Source of the DNA: Betaproteobacteria bacterium
GTDB lineage: Bacteria; Pseudomonadota; Gammaproteobacteria; Burkholderiales; Rhodocyclaceae
Assembly: GCA_012026675.1 (NCBI GenBank)
Contig: VEPA01000234.1
Span: 1-45,295, forward strand
Reading direction: 5' to 3'
Length of the DNA stretch: 45,295 nucleotides
Shown: positions 9,111-17,218 of the stretch, one piece after another
Layout of the letters: each line of letters opens with the position of its first letter
How positions within the stretch are numbered: position 1 is the first letter of the stretch
Notes under the pieces: model-generated
Told to the model about the DNA's origin: nothing
Seen by the model: only the letters and a program-made list of their open reading frames with translations
The model's database searches: none
Position numbers and translations under genes: made by a program

Positions 9111-9380
9111 AGAGCCCATTTCAGTAGGAATCGTACCCCGCGCCGGTTGGCGTTGGGATGCGATGCGAGGCGGAGGGAGTGCGGCAGGGTGTATCCCTGC
9201 AAGCGACCGACAACGTGGCAGCGCGCCCAACGCCAGCCGGCCCTTCGGGTTGAGACCAGGATCGGTGTCTGCGGCGTTGCAGCGCTTGCCAATGGAAACA
9301 ACCATTGGCCGCGCACTGCGCCTTGCATCCATCCAATCCTGGTCTCAACGCGGGGCATGATTCCTACTGAAATGGACTCT
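9111..9380. mobile_element. 270-bp MITE/REP-like element with 30-bp terminal inverted repeats
   Basis: The sequence at 9111-9140 and the reverse complement of 9351-9380 match at 27 of 30 positions, and similarity stops outside them. Inside lie two hairpin arms: 9143-9157 pairs with 9226-9240 (14 of 15), and 9249-9262 pairs perfectly with 9336-9349. The second arm encloses a smaller perfect stem (9288-9295 with 9302-9309). No transposase or credible ORF is inside, and I find no clear target duplication. The right terminal repeat reaches into rmuC and supplies its last codons and stop. The structure resembles a non-autonomous palindromic element. Translated debris from similar repeats is, as I recall, common in Rhodocyclales genomes, which I cannot verify here. 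Confidence 0.7.
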
Positions 9381-10716
9381 CGCCCTTCGCCAGCAATTCA
9401 GGCGACTGCGGCTCGCGCGGCAGTGCCTCGACCGGGTTCAGGTCGCGGATCTCCTTGTCCTCATTGGTCACTTTCAGGTCGCGGAACTTGCGGGCCGAAA
9501 CCAGCACGCGCCGCTCCATCGAGGCGACCGAATCGTTGTAGGCGCCAACCGCCTCGCCGAGGTTCTTGCCGACGCGGCCCCAGTGCTCGGCCACCGTGGC
9601 AATGCGATCGTAAAGTTCGCGCCCGAGCGCACTGATGCGCTCGGCGTTTTCGGTCAGGGCCTGCTGCGTCCAGCCGTAGGCGACGGCGCGCAGCAGCGCG
9701 ATCAGCGTGGTCGGCGTGGCCAGAATCACTCGGGCATCGACGCCGGCTTCGATCAAGGAGGGATCGGCCTCCAGCGCCGCCGAGTAGAACATCTCGCCGG
9801 GCAGGAACAGCACGACGAAATCCGGCGATGGCTGGAACTGCTCCCAGTAGGCCTTCTGGCCGAGCTTCTTCAAGTGGTCGCGCACCTGCCGGGCATGGTC
9901 GACCAGCTTGCGCTTCTTCTCTTCTTCGTCAGTGGCTTCCAGCGCTTCGAGGTAGGCGGCGAGCGGCGCCTTGGCATCGACCACGATGTTCTTGCCACCG
10001 GGCAGCTTGACGATCAGGTCGGGGCGCAGCCGGCCGTCTTCGGTGTTGGTGCTTTCCTGCTCGAAGAAGTCGCAGTGGTCGAGCATGCCGGCCATCTCGA
10101 CCACGCGCTTGAGTTGCAGTTCGCCCCAGCGCCCGCGCGTCTGCGGCGCGCGCAGGGCCTTGACGAGATTGCCGGTCTCCAGCCGCAGGGCGCCCTGCGC
10201 CTCGGCCATGGCGCGCACCTGTTCGGTCAGTGTAGCGTAGGCGTCGATGCGCGATTTTTCGATGCCCTGGATCTGCAGTTCGAATTTCTCCAGCGAGATT
10301 TTCACCGGCGCCACCAGTTCCCCGATGGCCAGTTGCCGCTTGTCCAGATCGGTCCGCGCGGCAGCCAGCGCCGCCGCCTGCTGCGCCTCCAGCGTGCTGC
10401 GGGCGAGTTCGAGGAAGGACTGGTTGTTCTTCGCCAAGGCATCGGCCGAAATCAGCTTGAAGGCATCGGCGAAACTGTCGCGCGCGGCTTCGAGCGTGGC
10501 CTGGCGCTCGGCAAACAGCGCCTGGTCCTTTTCCAGTTCGGTTTGGAGCGTGGCACACCGTACCGCCAGCGCCGACTCCTGCTGGCGCAGCGCCGCCAGT
10601 TCGTTCTCGTACTGGGCCAGTCGGGCCTGCGCCTCCGTCAGGCGCGCAGCAAAAACGAAGGCGACCAATCCGCCGCCAATCAGGAGCCCAACAACCAGTG
10701 CAATGCCGATTTCCAT
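9364..10716 (-). CDS. rmuC: DNA recombination protein RmuC
   Basis: RmuC-family protein of 450 aa, thought to limit DNA inversion and rearrangement. The family has a PD-(D/E)XK-like nuclease core. Residues 3-24 form a membrane anchor ([18 protein letters not shown]). Residues about 25-200 are a long Glu/Ala/Gln-rich coiled coil. The core region follows with the RmuC-typical stretches [18 protein letters not shown] and [19 protein letters not shown], then [14 protein letters not shown]. The ATG at 10716 is clear. The final residues GESPFQ and the TAG stop are written by the terminal repeat of the 9111-9380 element, so the native C-terminus was probably different. The tail is dispensable in appearance because the conserved core ends well before it. 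Confidence 0.92.
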   Translation of the reverse strand: MEIGIALVVGLLIGGGLVAFVFAARLTEAQARLAQYENELAALRQQESALAVRCATLQTELEKDQALFAERQATLEAARDSFADAFKLISADALAKNNQSFLELARSTLEAQQAAALAAARTDLDKRQLAIGELVAPVKISLEKFELQIQGIEKSRIDAYATLTEQVRAMAEAQGALRLETGNLVKALRAPQTRGRWGELQLKRVVEMAGMLDHCDFFEQESTNTEDGRLRPDLIVKLPGGKNIVVDAKAPLAAYLEALEATDEEEKKRKLVDHARQVRDHLKKLGQKAYWEQFQPSPDFVVLFLPGEMFYSAALEADPSLIEAGVDARVILATPTTLIALLRAVAYGWTQQALTENAERISALGRELYDRIATVAEHWGRVGKNLGEAVGAYNDSVASMERRVLVSARKFRDLKVTNEDKEIRDLNPVEALPREPQSPELLAKGESPFQ

Positions 10717-10784
10717 GCCGCGCTCAGCCCGAATTCATTATCAAGACGGAGAGTATCACTCGTGCATGGCTCAAGGGATGAGCC

Positions 10785-11174
10785 TCATTCGTTGAAGCCC
10801 CGGATCAATCTCCCGGCCTTCTTGGTCGGCCGTCCCTTGAGGCCGGCGCCGGGCATCGGCGCCAGGCGGCGGATTTCCTCCAGTTGCAGGCGCCGCGCCG
10901 CGCTCTCCGCGGTCTCGTCATAGAGCAAGCGGGCTTCAGGCGCCGGACGCCGCTGCGCGTTCAGCCCGCGCACGACGACCGTCCAGCGCAATTCGCCGGC
11001 GACGATCTCGAGTTCGTCGCCGGGTTTCAACTCGCGCGCCGGCTTGACCTGCTGCCCGTTCCACTTGACCCGGCCGCCGTCGACCGCCGCTGCCGCCAGG
11101 CTGCGCGTCTTGAAAAAACGCGCGGCCCAGAGCCATTTGTCGATGCGCTGCCGGCTGGCCTCGTCGTCGATCAT
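10785..11174 (-). CDS. hslR: Hsp15-like S4-domain RNA-binding protein
   Basis: Heat-shock protein 15 family, 129 aa. In E. coli Hsp15 binds stalled 50S subunits that carry a nascent chain and helps recycle them. The S4 RNA-binding fold is evident from RIDKWLWAARFFKTRSLA, GGRVKWNGQQVKPAREL and KPGDELEIV. The C-terminal basic tail (GLKGRPTKKAGRLIRGF) is typical of Hsp15. I chose the ATG at 11174, giving MIDDEASRQ, over a longer ORF that would run back into the maoC gene and has no family support. It starts 35 nt after the maoC stop on the same strand, so the two may share a message. Confidence 0.88.
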   Translation of the reverse strand: MIDDEASRQRIDKWLWAARFFKTRSLAAAAVDGGRVKWNGQQVKPARELKPGDELEIVAGELRWTVVVRGLNAQRRPAPEARLLYDETAESAARRLQLEEIRRLAPMPGAGLKGRPTKKAGRLIRGFNE

Positions 11175-11209
11175 GCAACAGGCAACCGCGCGAGCGAGCC
11201 CGGCCGGAT

Positions 11210-11659
11210 TTATATTGGGGCCGCTTCGCGCTTCGCGCGCGAGGTTGCCAGCACCGTCGCCTCGCCGTCGATGACCACCTTGTCTGACACGGTGCACACG
11301 GTATCGAGCACCACGCGGCACTTTTCGGCAATGACTTCCTTGACCGTGACCCTGGCATGCACGGTGTCGCCGGGACGCACGGGCGCGCGAAAGCGCAAGG
11401 ACTGGCCCAGGTAAACCACGCCGGGTCCCGGCAACTGGTTGCCGAGCACCGCCGAAAGCAGGCTCGCGCTCAGCATGCCATGCGCGATGCGGCCGCCGAA
11501 CGGCGTGGTCCGCGCGTACTCCTCGTCCATATGCACCGCATTGAAGTCGGTGGACACGCCGGCGAAGAGGACGATGTCCGCATCGGTGATCGTCTTGGTG
11601 GTTTCAGCGCTCATGCCGATCGCCAGGTCTTCTACGTCATAACCGTTACGGGGATTCAT
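11210..11659 (-). CDS. MaoC-like (R)-specific enoyl-CoA hydratase
   Basis: Single hot-dog-fold MaoC/PhaJ-type dehydratase of 149 aa. Such enzymes hydrate trans-2-enoyl-CoA to (R)-3-hydroxyacyl-CoA in beta-oxidation side routes or polyhydroxyalkanoate supply. The hydratase motif is visible: D38-x-N-x-x-H-x-D (DFNAVHMDEEYA), followed by GRIAHGML. The central helix and the strand PVRPGDTVHARVTVKEV fit the family. The start ATG at 11659 begins MNPRNGYDVEDL. Neighbours are unrelated (Hsp15 downstream, a CZB protein upstream by 97 nt), so context does not settle the pathway. No PHA synthase is present in the window. Confidence 0.85.
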   Translation of the reverse strand: MNPRNGYDVEDLAIGMSAETTKTITDADIVLFAGVSTDFNAVHMDEEYARTTPFGGRIAHGMLSASLLSAVLGNQLPGPGVVYLGQSLRFRAPVRPGDTVHARVTVKEVIAEKCRVVLDTVCTVSDKVVIDGEATVLATSRAKREAAPI

Positions 11660-11756
11660 TGAAGTCCTTTCTGGTAAATGGAGTTGCCTGCCCGGACAGC
11701 ACCTGCTTCGGCATCCGGAAATATCTTCGGTGCATTGCTGCCGCAGGCCGGTCTGT

Positions 11757-12122
11757 TCAAGCGACCGACTGAAGTTCTGCCTTCAGTTTGAGCAGCAAAT
11801 CCTCAATCTCTTCCGAGAGGGAGAGATAGGCAGCAATCGCCGGATCAGTCATCTGCAGAATGCTGCCTTGCCGGATTTCGTCGGCGATTGCCTTGGACTG
11901 GCGGTGGAATTCCTCATGGATCGGCAGGAGCTTGCCGGCCGTCGCGGAAGCCGCCAGTTCGCCGGCATTGGCCGCCAGCCATTGGCCCAGGCTGCATTGC
12001 GCAGCATCGCCGATCAGCGCCGTGTCATAGTCCTTGCCCTGAACGCTGCCGAGCGCAAGATGAAATTTCATTTTCCACGCCCGGTGCATGGTCAGGGCAT
12101 TGTCAAAATCGAAGGCTTGCAT
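11757..12122 (-). CDS. Stand-alone CZB (chemoreceptor zinc-binding) domain protein
   Basis: A 121-aa protein made of little besides a CZB domain. CZB domains normally sit at the C-terminus of chemoreceptors and diguanylate cyclases and sense zinc or thiol oxidants such as hypochlorous acid. All four expected ligands are in place: His13 (MHRAWK), Cys43 (AQCSLGQWL), His69 and His73 (HEEFH). The C-terminal 25 residues form a short amphipathic helix (EEIEDLLLKLKAEL). No membrane helix or output domain is present, so it probably acts in the cytoplasm on a separate partner. No obvious partner lies alongside, the nearest same-strand genes being feoB upstream and maoC downstream. Confidence 0.85.
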   Translation of the reverse strand: MQAFDFDNALTMHRAWKMKFHLALGSVQGKDYDTALIGDAAQCSLGQWLAANAGELAASATAGKLLPIHEEFHRQSKAIADEIRQGSILQMTDPAIAAYLSLSEEIEDLLLKLKAELQSVA

Positions 12123-12204
12123 GGCGATGCTCTCGCTTTCATCAGGAGTGGAAATTTTACCCGCTCGCGGCGCGGAATACGCGCTTCGAATGCGCGGTCA
12201 TGCC

Positions 12205-14247
12205 TCAAGCGCCCGACAGGTGAAGTCCACCCAAGATTAGTCGCACCGCACCGGCGAGCAGCAGGGCGACGCCAACCGACAACGCGACGGAGAACCAGGC
12301 ATCGCGTCGACCCACCGTGCGCAGCATGACGGCGAAGGTGGAGATGCAGGGAATGTAGAAGCTGAGGAACACCAGCAGGGTGACCATCTGCACCGGATCG
12401 AGCAGGCGGTCGATTTCCTGGGTGCCCAGCGCCTGGTAGATCATCACCAGCGAAAGCTCCTTGCGCAGTACGCCGAACAGGATGGGTACGCCCAGCACCA
12501 GGGGCAGGCCCAGCCACCAGACCGTGACCGGTGTCAGCAGAGTATTCACGACGAGATCGGCGCCGACATGGGCGAGCAGGGCCAGCACCACGCTGCCGCC
12601 CACCAGCAAGGGCGTGACGATGGTCAGGATGTCACTGGTGCGCGCCCAGGTTTCCGCCAGCAGGGGGCGCCAGGCCGGCAGCGCATAGGCAGGGATTTCC
12701 TGCACCTGACCGGGCCCCAGTTCGCGCTTGCGATGCGACAGCAGGCGACCGACGACGGCAATCAGGATCAGCGTCAGGGCGAACATGCCGAACACACCGG
12801 CCGCGCCGAGATACTTGCCGGCCACCGCGAGAATGATGGCGGAACGCGCCGAGCACGGCACGAAAGTAATCAGCACCGAGGCGATGACCCGCTCGCGACC
12901 GCGAGTGGTCCGCGCCACCCCGGAGATCGCCGGCACGTTGCAGCCCAGTCCGAGCAGGAAGGGCACGGCGACGCCACCATGGAGGCCGATCTGGTGGAAG
13001 CCGCGGTCGACGACGAAGGCGATGCGCTGCATCAGTCCGGCCTGCTCCAGGCTGACCAGCAGCACCACCAGCGGGATCATGTAGGGCACCACGATGCCGG
13101 CGAGGCCGATCAGGCCATCCACCACGGCACGCCCGACCACGCCGCCGGTCGATATCGGCTGCCAGTCGGCGAAGGCGGCGGCAAGGCGCACCGTGGTCAT
13201 CGCATCGATCCAGCCGCTGATTTCAAAGACGACGAAGAGCACCGCGGCGAATACCGCTAGGCTGCCAATCAGGCCCCATTGCGGATGCAGGAACAGTTCG
13301 TCAAGCCAGAAGCGCCAGCCCTGCGCCGTGCCGGGCGCACCCCAGCGCTGCGCGGCCTCGCCCAGGCTGGCGGCGCGATGGTGGCGGTCGGCATGCAGCT
13401 CCTCCGCCAGCGGCCGCGGCAGGCCTGCCCCGGCCGCCGCGCGCAAGGCACGCAACTCGGGCAGCAAAGCGGGAAAATGCTGTTCCAGCTCGTCCTCGAT
13501 GAAGCCGTCGGCCGCCGCGAACTGCAACAACAGCATGGGATGCGGCAGGCAGAAGGCGGCATGGATCTGCGGCCGGTTGAGCGCCGCCGAAAGCCGCTCG
13601 AGGCTGTCCGCGATATGCCGGCTGGGTGGCTGCGGCAGCGGGCAAGCCGCCTTGCGCACCGCACGCACCGCCCTGTCGAAAAGTGCTGCGAGGCCCTGCC
13701 CCATCAGCGCCACTGTCGGCACCACGGGGATGCCGAGCAGTTGCTCGAGGGCGGCGGCATTGATGTAGAGGCCCTTCTTCGCCGCCGTGTCCATCTGGTT
13801 CAGCGCCAGCACGATGGGCCGGCCGAGCTGGCTCAGTTCCAGCGTCAGTTCGAGATGGCTTTGCAGGTTGCTGGCGTCGGCCACCTGGATGATCAGGTCC
13901 GGCGGCGCAAAGGGCGCCGGCGGACCGGAGCGTTCATGCACCGAGACGACAGGGCGTTCATCGCCCCAGAGAAGGTACTTCAGCGCCGAGAGGTCGTCGC
14001 CTTCCAGATGATGCAAGGAATGGATACCAGGCAGATCGACCACGCTGGCTTCGTCGAGGCCGATCTGCACCGTACACTCGCGATAGACGCGATGCGTGCC
14101 GGTCAGTTCTCCGCGCTGCGGCGCCGTGCTCGACACCGCCTCGAACAGCGTCGTCTTGCCGCCGCCGGGCAGCCCGACCAGAGCGATGCGCAGCCGCCGT
14201 TCGCCGCGAAACAGCGGTGTACTCAGCGGCACCCGGACTTCGGTCAC
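12205..14247 (-). CDS. feoB: Divergent FeoB-type ferrous iron transporter
   Basis: FeoB-family protein of 680 aa: an N-terminal GTPase domain, a helical spacer and a polytopic membrane domain with two gate regions. G1 reads GLPGGGKTT (25-33) where typical FeoB has GNPNSGKTT. G3 is DLPG (71-74) and G4 is NQMD near 150. The usual SA of G5 is not obvious. Gate motifs are GLGCNVPAI and FVPCSARSAII, the latter differing from the common CGARLPV form. The GTG start at 14247 overlaps the stop of the DUF294 gene by four bases (GTGA), so it is translationally coupled to the signalling operon. There is no feoA or feoC. Ferrous transport is the default inference. The altered G motifs and the context leave room for another metal or a sensory role. 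Confidence 0.82.
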   Translation of the reverse strand: MTEVRVPLSTPLFRGERRLRIALVGLPGGGKTTLFEAVSSTAPQRGELTGTHRVYRECTVQIGLDEASVVDLPGIHSLHHLEGDDLSALKYLLWGDERPVVSVHERSGPPAPFAPPDLIIQVADASNLQSHLELTLELSQLGRPIVLALNQMDTAAKKGLYINAAALEQLLGIPVVPTVALMGQGLAALFDRAVRAVRKAACPLPQPPSRHIADSLERLSAALNRPQIHAAFCLPHPMLLLQFAAADGFIEDELEQHFPALLPELRALRAAAGAGLPRPLAEELHADRHHRAASLGEAAQRWGAPGTAQGWRFWLDELFLHPQWGLIGSLAVFAAVLFVVFEISGWIDAMTTVRLAAAFADWQPISTGGVVGRAVVDGLIGLAGIVVPYMIPLVVLLVSLEQAGLMQRIAFVVDRGFHQIGLHGGVAVPFLLGLGCNVPAISGVARTTRGRERVIASVLITFVPCSARSAIILAVAGKYLGAAGVFGMFALTLILIAVVGRLLSHRKRELGPGQVQEIPAYALPAWRPLLAETWARTSDILTIVTPLLVGGSVVLALLAHVGADLVVNTLLTPVTVWWLGLPLVLGVPILFGVLRKELSLVMIYQALGTQEIDRLLDPVQMVTLLVFLSFYIPCISTFAVMLRTVGRRDAWFSVALSVGVALLLAGAVRLILGGLHLSGA

Positions 14248-16133
14248 AGCCGGTATTCGAGCTGCAACCTTGACTGCAGCCGCTTCGCCTGCTTGAAGGC
14301 CTCTTTCAGCACATGACGATCCAGCTCATTGAGCTTGTCCGGGTCGACGCGGTTTTCGCCGCCGGGCGGAGTTCCCGCGCGCTGGTTGCGCAGGCGCAGT
14401 TGCTGAATGAAGAAGAAACCCTCGATCATCGCGTTGATGTCGTCACCGCCGAGCTTGCCCTGCGCCGCCGCCGCACGCAGCCGCTCGACAGTACTGCTGT
14501 GCGCAATGCCGTGGGCCAGCGCAATGATGCGCGCCGCGTCAACGAAAAGGCGGGCACCGAAGGCCTTGAGATCGAGCGTATGCGGAAAATCGGCGTTGTT
14601 GTCGAAAGAGAAATCCCTGATCATGCCCAGCGGCGGTGTTGCCTTCGCGGCGTTTTCCGCCATGAAGCGCAGGAACAGTGTCGCGGTCGCAGTCATCTCC
14701 AGCAGCCAGGCGCTCAAGCCCTTGGCCAGGGCCTCGTTGCCGAAAATCGCGCGGAAGTCGAAGAAGATCGTGGCATTCAGCAGCGCCTCCGGCTCCGGCT
14801 TGCGGATCCATTGCGTAAAGCGCTCCTGCCACTCTTCCTGGCTCAGGCACCAGAGCGGGTTGCTGGCCATGATGTTGCCCTTGCACAGCGGGAATCCGCA
14901 GCGTGCCAGGCCTTCATTGACCTCGCGGGCAAAATCGAGGAAGCGCTGCCGCAGCGCATCCTTGTCGTCGCCTTCGGCGCAGGCGAAGATGATTCCATTG
15001 TCCTGGTCGGTACTGAAAGTCTGTTCGTCGCGCCCTTCCGAACCGAATGCCAGCCAGGCCCAGTCGAGGCCGCGCAGGTCATGCCGCGCCAGGCTGATCT
15101 CGATCACGCGACGCGTCAGGCTGTCATTCAGGCCGGAAATGAACTGGGTCAATTTTTCGGCACTGACCCCCTGACCCAGCATGTTGAGGCAAAGGCGGCG
15201 CACGTCGCCGGCCGCCCGGCTCAGGGCATCGATATCCGCCGCGGCCTCGATTACCTTGCGCACGTTGCGCAGGCCGATGCGCTGCATGGCGAACAGATCG
15301 CGCTCGGATACCACGCCGACCACCTTGTCCTCGCCATCGAGGATCACCAGATGCCGGATCCGGTGCATTGCCATGGCCAGCATCGCGTCATAGGCCGTGG
15401 CAGTCGCACTGATGGTCGCCGGCGGCGCGGTCATCACCTGCTCGATCGGCGCGGCGGCAGGATGTTCCGGAATCACCACGCGGCGCAAGGCATCGCTTTG
15501 GGTAAAGATGCCCAGCGGCCGGTTCCCGGCGTCGATCACCACCACGGAACCCACCTTCGCCTTTACCATGGTCTCCATCGCCTGCTTGATGGACGTCTGC
15601 GGTGTGACACTGACCACGTTCGGCCGCAGGAAACCCGAAAGCTGCGCGTTGATCGACTGCTGGTCGGAATTGCGCTGTCCGAACTGGATCTCGATCTGGC
15701 GTCGCGCTTCATCGAGCAGGCCGGCGACGTGATCGAGGACGAAGCGATTGAATTCGCAACTGGAGAGCAGCAGCCCGGAAAAGTCGGCGCTGGCGAGACG
15801 CCACACCCGAACCTCGCCCACGGCGCTATAGACGTTGATCGCGGGCCGCTTGGCCGCCACGGCGGCGAGTGGAAAGCTCTGCCCCGGTTCCAACTCGTAG
15901 AGCGGCTGATCGGTCAGATTGACGTCGCCCGCCAGCCGTGCCTGGACCCGGCCAGACTCGATGATGAACAGATCCGGCGGCATGTCTTTCGGCTCGAGGA
16001 TAAAGTTGCCGTCGGCCACGTCAAGCGGGGTCAGATTGGCGGCCAGGGCATCGAGGGCAAAGCTGCCCATGTCCTTGAACGGGGCATGCCTGCGCAGGAA
16101 AACGAGGAGTTCCTCGCGGGATTCAGAAGCCAT
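14244..16133 (-). CDS. cNMP-binding/CBS-pair/DUF294 nucleotidyltransferase-like protein
   Basis: Cytoplasmic protein of 629 aa in four parts. Residues 1-145 are a cyclic-nucleotide-binding fold (FIIESGRVQARL, YELEPGQSFPLAAV). Residues about 170-290 form a CBS pair (SVTPQTSIKQAMETMVKAKVG, broken here by my quoting limit, and HRIRHLVILD). Then comes the DUF294 nucleotidyltransferase-like domain with GSEGRDEQTFSTDQDN, resembling GlnD/GlnE-type transferases. The substrate-binding DUF294 C-terminal domain closes it. The two aspartates in TDQDN fit a metal site. Relatives elsewhere sit beside acetate permease and DnaQ-type nuclease genes, as they do here. The acceptor molecule is unknown. The ATG at 16133 has AAGGA upstream and lies 15 nt after the shorter paralogue. 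Confidence 0.85.
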   Translation of the reverse strand: MASESREELLVFLRRHAPFKDMGSFALDALAANLTPLDVADGNFILEPKDMPPDLFIIESGRVQARLAGDVNLTDQPLYELEPGQSFPLAAVAAKRPAINVYSAVGEVRVWRLASADFSGLLLSSCEFNRFVLDHVAGLLDEARRQIEIQFGQRNSDQQSINAQLSGFLRPNVVSVTPQTSIKQAMETMVKAKVGSVVVIDAGNRPLGIFTQSDALRRVVIPEHPAAAPIEQVMTAPPATISATATAYDAMLAMAMHRIRHLVILDGEDKVVGVVSERDLFAMQRIGLRNVRKVIEAAADIDALSRAAGDVRRLCLNMLGQGVSAEKLTQFISGLNDSLTRRVIEISLARHDLRGLDWAWLAFGSEGRDEQTFSTDQDNGIIFACAEGDDKDALRQRFLDFAREVNEGLARCGFPLCKGNIMASNPLWCLSQEEWQERFTQWIRKPEPEALLNATIFFDFRAIFGNEALAKGLSAWLLEMTATATLFLRFMAENAAKATPPLGMIRDFSFDNNADFPHTLDLKAFGARLFVDAARIIALAHGIAHSSTVERLRAAAAQGKLGGDDINAMIEGFFFIQQLRLRNQRAGTPPGGENRVDPDKLNELDRHVLKEAFKQAKRLQSRLQLEYRL

Positions 16134-16148
16134 CGGGTGTCCTTGATG

Positions 16149-17216
16149 TCATGTCTCTATATGGAATCGGGTTTTAAGTCTTTGCTGCAGCGCGCGCGCC
16201 TGGCGCAATGCCTCGAGCAGAACGCGGCGATCAAATTCATTCAGGCGTTGCGGGTCGAATTGATTGAGGGCCGTGCCACCGGCGACGGCGGCGGCCTGCA
16301 CCGCAAGGCGAATGCCCTGCAGGGCATGGAAGGCGTGCACCGCAGCCTCGGCGTCGATGGCCGTCATTATCCCCTCTGCCGCCATGCGCCGCAGGCGCAT
16401 GGCCGTGGAGGTCTCGGCGGCACCGGCACCGAGTGCCATGATTCGTGCCGCATCGACGAAGATGCGCGACCCGAACTTCTTCAGGTCGATCATGCCGCCG
16501 CTGTCGGCCTCGGTGACGAAATCGCGCAGCCGTCCCAGCGGCGGCGCCGCCGCCAGTGCGTTCACCGTCATCATGCGCAGAAAGATCTCGTTGCCGCGCG
16601 TCAGTTCGGACAAGGCCTGACGCAACCCCGTCGCCAGTTCTGCGTCACCGGCCACCGGCCGGAAATCGAAAAAGATCGCGGCATTGAGCAGGGCCTCCGG
16701 TTCGGGCGTGCGTACCCAGGCGGAAAAACCTTCCAGCCACTCGGACTGCGACAGGCACCAGCGCGGATTGCCGGCCATGACCTCGCCGTCGCAAAGCGGA
16801 AAGCCGCATTCGGCCAGCGCCTGATTCGCCGCGCGAGCAAAGGGCAGGAACAGCTGGCGCAATTGTTGTGCCTCGCCGTCGTCGCTGGCCGAGAACACCA
16901 GCCCGTTGTCCTGATCGGTGGTCAGGGTCTGTTCCAGGCGTCCTTCCGAACCAAGGCCAAGCCAGCACCAGCGTGCCGGCGGCAGGCGAAAGCGCTGCTG
17001 CAGCACTACCAGGATGCGTGCCGCGATGGCGTCGTTGAGACGCGACAGGACGCCGGTCACCAGCGCGGCCCCGGCCTCTGCCTGGTGCAGGTCCGTTGCC
17101 AGTTGCCGTGCCTCGGCGGCACACGCCACCAGCGCCGCGACGTCTGGTGCCGCGGCGATGCGGCCGGCGCAAGCGGCAATGGCGCCAGAGTGGGGAAGGA
17201 TTTCGTGGTCGGCCAT
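16149..17216 (-). CDS. Short DUF294 nucleotidyltransferase-like paralogue
   Basis: A 355-aa protein holding only the nucleotidyltransferase-like and C-terminal DUF294 domains. It lacks the cNMP and CBS sensor modules of its neighbour. The catalytic signature GSEGRLEQTLTTDQDN is intact and nearly identical in layout to the neighbour's. Further shared blocks are CGFPLCDGEVMAGNPRWCLS and EPEALLNAAIFFDFRPV. The first ~75 residues are helical and Ala-rich. The ATG at 17216 follows the stop of the exonuclease-fusion gene by two bases, so coupling is likely. I rejected a much longer ORF in the same frame that runs antisense-free through the upstream gene, because its N-terminal half has no family resemblance. 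It looks like a tandem duplicate that lost or never had the sensor part. Confidence 0.83.
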   Translation of the reverse strand: MADHEILPHSGAIAACAGRIAAAPDVAALVACAAEARQLATDLHQAEAGAALVTGVLSRLNDAIAARILVVLQQRFRLPPARWCWLGLGSEGRLEQTLTTDQDNGLVFSASDDGEAQQLRQLFLPFARAANQALAECGFPLCDGEVMAGNPRWCLSQSEWLEGFSAWVRTPEPEALLNAAIFFDFRPVAGDAELATGLRQALSELTRGNEIFLRMMTVNALAAAPPLGRLRDFVTEADSGGMIDLKKFGSRIFVDAARIMALGAGAAETSTAMRLRRMAAEGIMTAIDAEAAVHAFHALQGIRLAVQAAAVAGGTALNQFDPQRLNEFDRRVLLEALRQARALQQRLKTRFHIET

Positions 17217-17218
17217 GC

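Noticed and set aside
8958-9332. 124-codon minus-strand ORF across the inverted-repeat element
   Set aside because: Most of it is translated element sequence; only the last 29 codons have their own ribosome binding site.
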